From the NCBI GenBank assembly GCA_947652115.1, contig OX393561.1:8115688-8179687 (forward strand): DNA of 64,000 nucleotides, given 5' to 3'. The stretch comes from Blastomussa wellsi. Taxonomy: Eukaryota; Cnidaria; Anthozoa; Scleractinia; Plerogyridae. Numbering within the stretch: position 1 is the stretch's first letter; each line of letters begins with the position of its first letter. A model generated the notes under the pieces. It was given only the letters and a program-made list of their open reading frames with translations. It did not search any database and had not been told where the DNA came from. This document shows, piece by piece, positions 34,412 through 41,029 of the stretch. Made by a program: the position numbers and the translations under genes.

Positions 34412-34758
34412 ATGGTTCGAGGAGAAAACAACTGCAACCTTTCCGAGTCAATTCAAAACCTTCCTCCAGAGCTCCGGGAGCTAATTTGTAAGGAACACAT
34501 CGCAATCAAAGTCAAGGAGCGATTGGATCTCGGTTTGATCTTGTGCATAACGAGTTATTTGAGCTATTAGGACACGAGTTTTTGGCCCTTTATTGCGACA
34601 TATGTGAACATTTTATAACCGCAAACGAGGAATTTCGCATTCACCGCGCAATGTTTGGACACGAAGGTTATGAGAGGTGGGTCAAGGTTTGGCGAACAAC
34701 CGTCATGGTGGATTCTTTACCGCAACATAAGTTGGTGAAGATCCCACCTCGCGCATAG
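34412..34758 (+). pseudogene. Paralogue of the preceding small gene, frameshifted
   Basis: The ATG at 34412 opens a frame with LPPELRELI and RLDLG, aligned to SPELREKI and RLSLG of the 33991 gene. Near 34533 the similarity passes to another frame (VHNELFELLGHEF, then CDICEHF), which ends at 34758. A single-base indel therefore breaks it. LPPELREL resembles the first helix of F-box-like domains, but that is weak. Two neighbouring paralogues imply local duplication. Confidence 0.55.
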
Positions 34759-34985
34759 CCTCAACGACTTGCTGTGTTATCCGTCTGACCTCGCTCTGCC
34801 AAACGGGCGTTGAAAGTTCCTTGTAAATGCAGAAAATCGTGTGGAAAAGCAGAAGCATTTTAGGAAGTTCTGCCTCTCTTTAATTTGTGCCACACGTTGG
34901 GAACTTTTTTTTCGCAGGGCCCCCAGAGGCCTGGTCTATTTTTTTAAACCAGAGAGGGAGATTTTTGTTTTCTTTGACTCAAATT

Positions 34986-35610
34986 TTAGTTCAAATTTGT
35001 GGTGGACGTCGTCACTTTTTTTCGAAGCTCTTGCCGGACCTGGTTTTTTATCATTTCAATATCCGGCGAATCGGACGGTTTTTCCGCGAAGTTTTCCCGC
35101 AGTCTCTCCTTGAGTTCACGATATTTCTGCATTTCACGAGAGATCTGTTTGAATTCAGCGTCGGAAACATTGTTATCGTCAAGAGCTTGAGAGACGGAGC
35201 TTTTTATTGAGTCATGCTTTGCAAGGGCCAGAGCTTGAATTTTCGCGTGCTTTTTAACTCTCCTTTCGAGCTTCTTGTTCGCAACAGACAGGCCTGTGGA
35301 AGCAAACCCAAGGGGGGTGGCAATTCCAGCAACAGGCGCTCCGACCACAATTCCGACACCAGTGAGTGAAGATGCAACGGCCCCGGAAGACAGGGCGGCA
35401 CTTGCAACGCCAAGAGAGACCACGGAATAGTGAATCACTTTTCGAGCTTTCTTGTATTTTTTCAATACAAGCCTGTAATGTTCAGCCTCATCGGCTATTT
35501 CTTTTTTCAATTTTGCTGATCTCAGTTAGTCGGAAATTTTCGGTTCTTTCCAGGGGAAGCTCTGCATAAATATTAGGCGCAGCACTTGGCAACACATTTG
35601 CCGAAGACAT
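34986..35610 (-). pseudogene. Glycine/alanine-rich hydrophobic-segment protein, frameshifted near N terminus
   Basis: The ATG at 35610 begins a frame that fails soon after 35510. The main 174-codon frame (35510-34986) has no in-frame ATG at its left end, so an indel in the A6 run at ~35502-35507 separates them. The main part has a basic helical lead (YKKARKV), a ~45-residue Gly/Ala/Val segment able to cross or insert into membranes (VVSLGVASAALSSGAVASSL, VGIVVGAPVAGIATPL), then a long charged helical tail. Function unknown. A virion membrane or core protein is possible given the neighbours. An ATAAA-type TATA-like word precedes the ATG. Confidence 0.6.
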
Positions 35611-35634
35611 GGTTTATACACAGATTTTATTTTT

Positions 35635-36410
35635 TCAAATGATTTGCAATTCGAATTCTATGGGTTGATCGTTAAAATCAAAGAGCTCTCCGTCCTCATC
35701 TTTGACTGAAATCGTAACGCTGTTGACATATTTGTCAGTCGAAGCGTCACGAAAGGGCGGCTGTTCGGCTTTTGATAGTGGACTTCAAAAAGCTCTCCGT
35801 CCTCTTCTTTGACTGAAATCGTAACGCTGTTGACATATTTGTCAGTCGAAGCGTCACGAAAGGGCGGCTGTTCGGCTTTTGATAGTGGACTTTTTGGAAA
35901 GCTTCCCCTCGGATGTCAAACTTTGCAAGAAGGGTTGAAGCTTTGCCACTTACCAAATTTTGATTGCGGTCAACCAAGTCGCAATGGACAAAGTAAGTAC
36001 TCGGTGTTCGAAGCCGTTTGACGAAAGTTCTAAAAAAACAAAACGCGGGATATACCAAGAAAATCGGCTAAGTCGTCGTCAAGAGTTATTTTTTTATTCC
36101 CAAAGTTGTCAATTACCATTGCACCAACAGGTGTATTGATTTGAGTGGGAAGTTTTACATTAAATTTAGCGAACGCGTGTTCTATAGTTTGAGCCATACT
36201 TCCAAGAGTGTAATACCCTTTGGGGAAAGTAATGGGAACAGCACGTTTACCATCTGGATCAGATATTGCAATTACTCCATCGTTTTTCAAATTATGCCAC
36301 GAATTATAAAGCGAACAAGACAACAGCCTTACGAAAGAGGCCTCTGAAATCGGGTTGTCAAAATTGACGGTGCATGGATTAGAAGACGTAGAAATAGTAA
36401 GCACAACCAT
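35635..36410 (-). pseudogene. Candidate minor capsid (penton-like) protein, frameshifted
   Basis: The ATG at 36410 opens a beta-rich frame (NPCTVNFDNPI, FVRLLSCSLYNSWHNL, GYYTLGSMAQTIEHAF) ending at 36030. At a T7 run (~36024-36030) it passes to another frame with TPSTYFVHCDLVDRNQN and KVHYQKPNSRPFVTLRL. The C-terminal region holds a 107-bp direct duplication (35684-35897), itself not a multiple of three. Beta-strand-rich proteins of this size beside a larger structural gene are typical of penton proteins in Polinton-like viruses. The assignment rests on composition and context only. Confidence 0.45.
35684..35897. repeat. 107-bp tandem duplication
   Basis: AGCTCTCCGTCCTC... begins at 35684 and again at 35791 with two or three differences. 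It lies inside the 3' end of the minus-strand structural gene and shifts its frame. Confidence 0.85.
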
Positions 36411-36463
36411 TTTATTTGTTGCACCTAAATTTCTAATTAAAAATAACGGGGGATATATAAAGA
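36411..36463. promoter_or_regulatory. Compact divergent promoter with TATA-like box
   Basis: 53 bp separate the minus-strand ATG at 36410 and the plus-strand ATG at 36464. GATATATAAAG sits directly before the plus ATG, and an AATAAAATGG context precedes the minus ATG. The spacing is viral rather than animal-like. Confidence 0.5.
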
Positions 36464-36885
36464 TGAGCATCTGGAAAACCGCACGCAAGCAAGATTCTGT
36501 TGCGTTTGACTATCTCGAAAAAAGAGCGCAGTCTGCCGGCATCTCCACGGCGAATGCGAAGCTTGCACAAGCCAAGGCGTGGGCGGCTTTTTCTGTACAG
36601 TTCCCGAGGGCCGACAAAAGCCAATTTGTAGCACAGACAGTTTTTTCGTCGGACCACACAGAAACAGCTGAAATATTTTACAAAGAGGGTCCCGGCAGTC
36701 TGCAAAGCGTCTTCGGTTCAGACCGCAAATATTGGAGTGCAGGCATGAAAAGCGCGCTGGGTTTGGATGACGTTGGCGGCTTCCCTTTCCAGTTATCGCC
36801 CCACACAGAAAAAAGTTCGCTGCCGGTTCCAGCAGTTCCATTGGAAGACGCTGCACCGAGTTTGAAGAAAATATTCAACAACTGA
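36464..36885 (+). CDS. Hypothetical protein, 140 aa
   Basis: ATG at 36464 chosen over the upstream in-frame ATG at 36355 because that extension overlaps the divergent minus-strand gene and promoter. Mostly helical N-terminal part (KTARKQDSVAFDYLEKRAQS; NAKLAQAKAWAAF), then FPRADKSQFVAQTVF and a Pro-rich C terminus (SSLPVPAVPLEDAAPSL). Intact frame. GC-richer than neighbouring host DNA. Family not recognised; placed directly upstream of the large structural gene. Confidence 0.6.
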
Positions 36886-36895
36886 GTGGATATTT

Positions 36896-38002
36896 ATGTC
36901 GTCCCTGACCAGTATTTTACAACAAAGTTCAGAGAGGTATTCCAAAAAGGACAACAGAAGTTCGAAAAGTCAAAGCCCGCAAAAAATGGCTAGCGGGGCC
37001 AAATCCATCTTTCTGGGAACAGCCGCTGAACTTTGCAGTGTGGTGCGCGACGACAGGTTGCGGAATATCTCGAGAAGTATTTGACAAAGACAACACAACG
37101 CTGAATCTGCCGCCGCAGGTGCGGGCTTTCTACATCTTCCACGTGTACTTCACGGTTCGGCGCATCCTGTATCAGCTCGGAGGCATCCAAAGCGTGAGCG
37201 CGCTGCCGGGCGACCCAACATGGAGTCAGACCAACAACAACCATGACGTGGCGTCTTACAAAAGATTGTGCGCAGAGTTCGGCGTTCCCCCGTCAACCGA
37301 TTTCCGCTACACGCGAGGTCCAAACCACGGGCTGGGGAGCGTTTACATTTATTGCCGCGACCCTTTCATACTGGACGTGCCCTATCCATCAGCAAAAGCA
37401 AAATTCGACGACGAGGACCCAAGGGCGTCAGAAAAGGGAATTTCAGTATGTTTCATAAGAAACGACGCCGCGGAAGAGCAATTCAACTGTTCGCGTACAA
37501 AACCTCGGCAGGTTTGACCCGGGCGGGTTTGTCGCGAATAAACCAGTCGATAGAGGCGTTCGTTTACTGCGTGTTGGGCGCGCAAGTCAACGTCCGCAGC
37601 AGCATCCTGGGCGAAGGGGGGCGCGCAAAGGAGGCGCTGAGTGAGTTCCTGGTCTTGGTGGAAGACGCGATAAGGCAGCTTGACCTGGCAAAAAGCGTGC
37701 AGCAGTACCAACTGGCGGTCGATGAAGCAAAGGTACGGTTGAACCTTGCTGTTTGCCCGGTCGCCTGGCTGATGCCCGCGCGGATGGAAATTAACACAGA
37801 AAGCACGGTTGGCTACAACAACCGGTTGAAACAGGCGATACCGGGCATGAAGCTGGGGGTCAAACTAAAGCACAAAAAAAGCGGCGCTTCAGCTTATGGG
37901 TGGCGGGAAATCGAAAATAAACCCGCCAAACAGTCACCCTTCGAATCCGATTCACAAAGCGGTGAAAAAAGAGCCAGTGCCTTTCTCCCAAACAGCAGCT
38001 GA
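36896..38002 (+). pseudogene. Candidate major structural protein, broken into three frames
   Basis: Protein-like sequence runs almost without gap through three frames: 36896-~37030 (basic, Ser/Lys-rich), ~37030-37517 (RAFYIFHVYFTVRRILYQLG, SALPGDPTWSQTNNN, RYTRGPNHGLGSVYIY) and ~37490-38002 (AGLSRINQSIEAFVYC, NVRSSILGEGGRAKEALSEF). Junctions near 37030 and 37500 are frameshifts. The aromatic, beta-rich middle and GC-rich codons set it apart from host exons. Being the largest gene of the element, next to a penton-like gene, it is the best candidate for the capsid protein, but no double-jelly-roll signature can be proven by eye. Confidence 0.5.
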
Positions 38003-38117
38003 ACCAACGCCAACGCCAACGGCTGGCTCCGGCAGCCAGACACATCTCGACAACAAAATAGCTGTCACTGTTGGCGCGGTTGCAGTTGTGGGTTTGGCAT
38101 TCTTGACATTGCGTTAA
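37896..38117 (+). CDS. Small tail-anchored-type membrane protein
   Basis: 73 aa. Basic, Pro/Ser/Thr-rich N-terminal part (HPSNPIHKAVKKEPVPF, EPTPTPTAGSG) and a single C-terminal hydrophobic segment (IAVTVGAVAVVGLAFLTL) ending in Arg. The start overlaps the end of the upstream structural gene in another frame, a compact viral-style arrangement. Stop at 38117 abuts the convergent minus-strand gene ending at 38114. Intact. Confidence 0.6.
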   Translation: MGGGKSKINPPNSHPSNPIHKAVKKEPVPFSQTAAEPTPTPTAGSGSQTHLDNKIAVTVGAVAVVGLAFLTLR

Positions 38118-38674
38118 CGCTGCTGCTCGACCAGAAACGCCACAACACCCAAAATCAGAAGCCAGGTGTGCTCTGCCAGAAAAGAGACGACCTCCCCAGC
38201 AGCTTTGAATAGGAAAGAAACAATCGAGCCAATTAACCCGGGAAGGATTCCAGCAAGTTTTTTGCCAATCTCTTTCAAGCCATTTCCCAACCCTTTGGCG
38301 GTGGCTTTCAGCGACGAGTTGATGGCGCCAACGACAGCACCAATCGTGACACCAGCGGCAAGCAAGATTGCCCCGACGGTCACGCCATATTTTTTGAAGA
38401 TCTCTTTGACCCTTTCTCGAAGAGGCTTCTCTCGTTCAATTTCCTCAATCTGTGTGTGAACCTGGTTGATCTCTTCGAGACGCTGCGCCACTCGGGCTTC
38501 TGCTGCTTCCCTGTCAGATGGTGAGGCGTTCTCATCGTTGACGATCGCCCTGTCTTCTTCATTTTGGCGTTCCAGTTCTGCTTTTTGAACTTTCAGGTTG
38601 TTGAGGGTTTCTGTGGCAATTTTTTCTTGAACTTCACTGAACCTGGCATTTTCTTCTGTGAGCTTCTGAATATC
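38114..38674 (-). CDS. Coiled-coil plus Gly-rich membrane-active protein (3' part)
   Basis: Open from just after an in-frame TAA (38677-38675) to the stop at 38114, 186 codons. The N-terminal half is a charged coiled coil (RLEEINQVHTQIEEIEREK). The C-terminal half alternates amphipathic and hydrophobic Gly/Ala segments (GVTVGAILLAAGVTIGAVVG, AGILPGLIGSIVSFLFKAAG, HTWLLILGVVAFLV). Upstream of the TAA, coiled-coil coding continues in shifted frames to about 39000, so the original gene was longer and is broken. Gly-rich amphipathic helices of this kind occur in membrane-penetrating virion proteins, but no homologue is named here. Confidence 0.55.
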   Translation of the reverse strand, partial: DIQKLTEENARFSEVQEKIATETLNNLKVQKAELERQNEEDRAIVNDENASPSDREAAEARVAQRLEEINQVHTQIEEIEREKPLRERVKEIFKKYGVTVGAILLAAGVTIGAVVGAINSSLKATAKGLGNGLKEIGKKLAGILPGLIGSIVSFLFKAAGEVVSFLAEHTWLLILGVVAFLVEQQR

Positions 38675-38677
38675 TTA

Positions 38678-39010
38678 TTTTAATTTTGGCGCCTGTTTTG
38701 CTATTTTGTTGATTTTTTCAAAGTGCTTTCTTTTATCTTGATGTTCTTTTTCAAGGTCTTTTTTCTTCTGTTTCAGTTTTTGAATTTCTTTTTCATTCAA
38801 AGGACCATGTGTATCTTCAAGAGCAGCTATCTGTTCATCAATTCCTTTCATTCTGTTTCTGTCTTATTCCATGGCGTTTTTAACTTTTTCTTGTTCTTTT
38901 GCCATAGATACAGATTTTCCAATTCTTTTTCTTTTTCAGCCAGTTCTTGCTGAACGGCTTACTGTGATTCAAAAATGGACTCTCCGAGGGCAGTTTTTAT
39001 TTCTTTGGTA
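38678..39010 (-). pseudogene. Decayed 5' part of the coiled-coil gene
   Basis: Minus-strand frames show Lys/Glu/Gln-rich coiled-coil stretches (QELAEKEKELENL) interrupted by stops and frame changes between 38678 and 38960. No single frame spans it. Confidence 0.45.
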
Positions 39011-39187
39011 AGTTTTGGATTTAGTTGATTCTGACTACACTCACACGAGATATTCAATGTGAAAAGTTTATTTAGGATGAGTCAGTCAGCCATGAGCCGT
39101 GCGATTCAATGTTGCCTAATATCTATTGAATTATTCATAATTATGTGTTCCTCACAAAGGTAACTAAAGAGCTCAAGAATTCAGAAA

Positions 39188-39352
39188 ATGTGCTACGCCA
39201 GATACGAAAAACCACTAAAAAACCACCCTTTAGATGTGGCCAAAAAATATGTGGAAACGTATTCCTCATCTAATGCAGCAGCACGAGACCCCGAGGAAAG
39301 GGCATCCTACAATATACGAGTTAATTCAAATGGAAACGTAATCCTAAAATAA
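39188..39352 (+). CDS. Short ORF, 54 aa
   Basis: ATG to TAA, hydrophilic (KPLKNHPLDVAKKYVETYSS, AARDPEERASYNIRV). Composition is protein-like and it fills the gap between two minus-strand genes. No homologue known to me and too short to be sure. Confidence 0.35.
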   Translation: MCYARYEKPLKNHPLDVAKKYVETYSSSNAAARDPEERASYNIRVNSNGNVILK

Positions 39353-39514
39353 AAAATAAAGCGGGCGAACACTCCGACTGACCGACCTAGAATGACCTAA
39401 ATCTCCCGCCAAAACCTTAAATACTCCTAAAGCAGCCCGCGATGCACCGCGGGTCTCTCCAACGTGCCGTCAGAATAATAATTTCCGACTAATTCGTCCC
39501 TCAAACGTCAGAAA

Positions 39515-39807
39515 TTATATTTTTTGTTTTGTATCCTTTTTTGTGGTAAACAGGTCATATGCCTTTTTTCCAGCGCCAAACATTTTAACTTGAAGCCTTC
39601 CTTTTGGGTTGTAAAATACCTCAAGCTCGCTTGAGCTCATGTTCGGAAATTGTTCTTTTGCAGTAATCCAAGCTCGTTCCCTGCTGTATAACAATGGAGT
39701 TTCCTCGGTGTAAGAAGTGTCACGGGTTTTATTTGTTCAAACAGTTTTTCAATATCAATTTCCGCGAGTGCTTGTTCAAAATCCTGCCACGTTGGTTGCT
39801 CAGCCAT
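39515..39807 (-). pseudogene. Small protein gene of the element, frameshifted
   Basis: The ATG at 39807 opens a frame (TWQDFEQALAEIDIEKLFEQ) that stops at 39637. The overlapping frame continues with protein-like sequence (RERAWITAKEQFPNMSSSEL, GRLQVKMFGAGKKAYDLF) to 39515. One frameshift near 39700 explains both. Three promoter-like motif copies lie 34-124 bp upstream. Confidence 0.5.
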
Positions 39808-39840
39808 CGTATAATGTGCGGGGAAAATAATTTCTTTTTA

Positions 39841-39931
39841 ACGCAATTCTTTAACTGGTTATTCGCTTTTATAACAAATATGCAATTCTCTAACTGCTTG
39901 CACTTTTTCAACAAGTATGCAAATCTCTAAC
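39841..39931 (-). promoter_or_regulatory. Triple promoter-like motif, 37-bp spacing
   Basis: On the minus strand CAGTTAGAGATTTGCATACT, CAGTTAGAGAATTGCATATT and CAGTTAAAGAATTGCGTT follow at 37-bp intervals, ending ~34 bp before the ATG at 39807. The first is within the right TIR. Confidence 0.5.
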
Positions 39932-40493
39932 TGCTTGCTCTTTTGTCATGCATCAGCTCGAGCAAAACAAGTTCATATTTTTTCTTTGCAATTTTCTCTA
40001 TGCGTGTAAGCCGCTGTTTTAGCGAGAGCCCGCCGCAATGCGCTTATAGTCGGTAGTCGGTCAAAACTCCGATTCCACAGCTGCGGCATGGTGCTGGCTT
40101 TTGCATTCCTTTTTTTATTTGCCAGTTATGTTGCGAGCAATATTTTCCGTCACACCGTTTGCCGCAGTTCTTTTGTCGATTTCGTATCAACCACATACAG
40201 TTGTTTGCTCCGTGTACCATTTTTGAAAGGGCGGCGCTTCTGTCTTGTGAACTGCCGCTTCTGTCTAATTGTGTGAAACGCCGGTTGAAACCAATTGAAA
40301 GCGATTGAAAGCGGTTTCTTGCGGCACAGCTGCGCCGGCCTGGGGGTTGTCCTTCCTTGAAGTAGTAGGTGGTGAGGAAAACAAATACAACCGCAGGACC
40401 CACCGTAGATATACCAAGTTCGGAACCCCCCAACTGCGCGGTTTTGTTTGCATCTTTGTTTCATTGTTTGTTAAAATTAGATTTCTTCCCTTG
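39906..40493 (-). repeat. Right terminal inverted repeat
   Basis: Inverted match to 33438-33984; slightly longer because of small insertions such as a duplicated AATTGAAAGCG-type block near 40290. Confidence 0.9.
40044..40220 (-). pseudogene. Right-TIR copy of the small Cys-rich gene, truncated
   Basis: 58-codon frame from the ATG at 40220: NNCMWLIRNRQ and KRCDGKYCSQHNW as in the left copy, then CRSCG, stopping early where the left copy continues. Extra bases relative to the left TIR (an added A in the AAAAAAA run and a short duplication before the stop) explain the difference. Confidence 0.55.
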
Positions 40494-40520
40494 TCCTTCC
40501 TCACCACCTACTACTCCTTG
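40494..40520. repeat. TIR-internal fragment at right flank
   Basis: CTTCCTCACCACCTACTACT here repeats a word found inside the left TIR (33552-33570), again just outside the element boundary. Confidence 0.5.
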
Positions 40521-40781
40521 GGGGACACTCACAAAGAGAGGCACACACAGCTGCCATGCAATCAACTGAATCTTCTAGTCATTGCTTGAATCAATGTTCT
40601 TATAAACATAATGATCGCTAACTAATAAATGACTTCATTACGACATAACCACAATTTCACAGATACAATTGAATACGTACGCAAATCGTGCAGACCTAGG
40701 CGTTCATGAGAGCAGAATTCGACACTGAAACGTGTTGCTAAAAAGGAACTAGTCTTCCTACATGTTTTGATGCGTAAAGCG

Positions 40782-41011
40782 TGTAGTATAATTGCTGTAC
40801 CCCGTTATAGGAACTCATAGTGCGTGACATTATATCTTGTTATATTTCGTGTTGTTACATGAAGTAGTTAGTCGCTTGTATTTATGAGCCTGCGCATTTC
40901 GTCGTTGACTCAGAGCACTTTGCCGCCATGTTTTGTTGTTGTAGATTGGTACGAGATTAGGTGATTAAAGCCTAAGTTTAACAGGCAAACCTCTCTATGT
41001 GTAATACGACA
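40782..41011 (+). repeat. 5' LTR
   Basis: 230 bp, begins TGTAGTATAATTGCTG, ends TGTAATACGACA. Differs from the 3' LTR at one C/A site (TATATCTTG) and one G/A site (TTAGGTGATT). Confidence 0.95.
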
Positions 41012-41012
41012 A

Positions 41013-41029
41013 TTTAATCACCTATCTCG
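41013..41029 (+). promoter_or_regulatory. Putative primer-binding site, self-complementary to LTR
   Basis: TTTAATCACCTATCTCG starts one base after the LTR and ends right before the ATG. It does not start TGG as tRNA-primed sites do. Its reverse complement matches 40952-40969 in the LTR (CGAGATTAGGTGATTAAA) except for one extra T. Confidence 0.6.

Larger units (their letters stand above)
33438..40493. mobile_element. 7-kb element with long terminal inverted repeats and small virus-like genes
   Basis: The left end (33438-~33984) and right end (~39906-40493) are inverted copies of ~550-590 bp, from outer CAAGGGAAGAAATC to inner AGATTTGCATACTTG. Inside are about ten compact genes on both strands, tightly packed and sharing promoter-like motifs: Cys-rich small proteins, two hydrophobic-segment proteins, a likely capsid-type pair and a coiled-coil/Gly-rich membrane-type protein. 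No polymerase B, integrase, ATPase or protease was recognised. Gene style and TIR length recall Polinton/adintovirus-like elements (normally 15-20 kb), so I infer a reduced or non-autonomous relative. Many genes have frameshifts. No clear target-site duplication. Confidence 0.75.
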
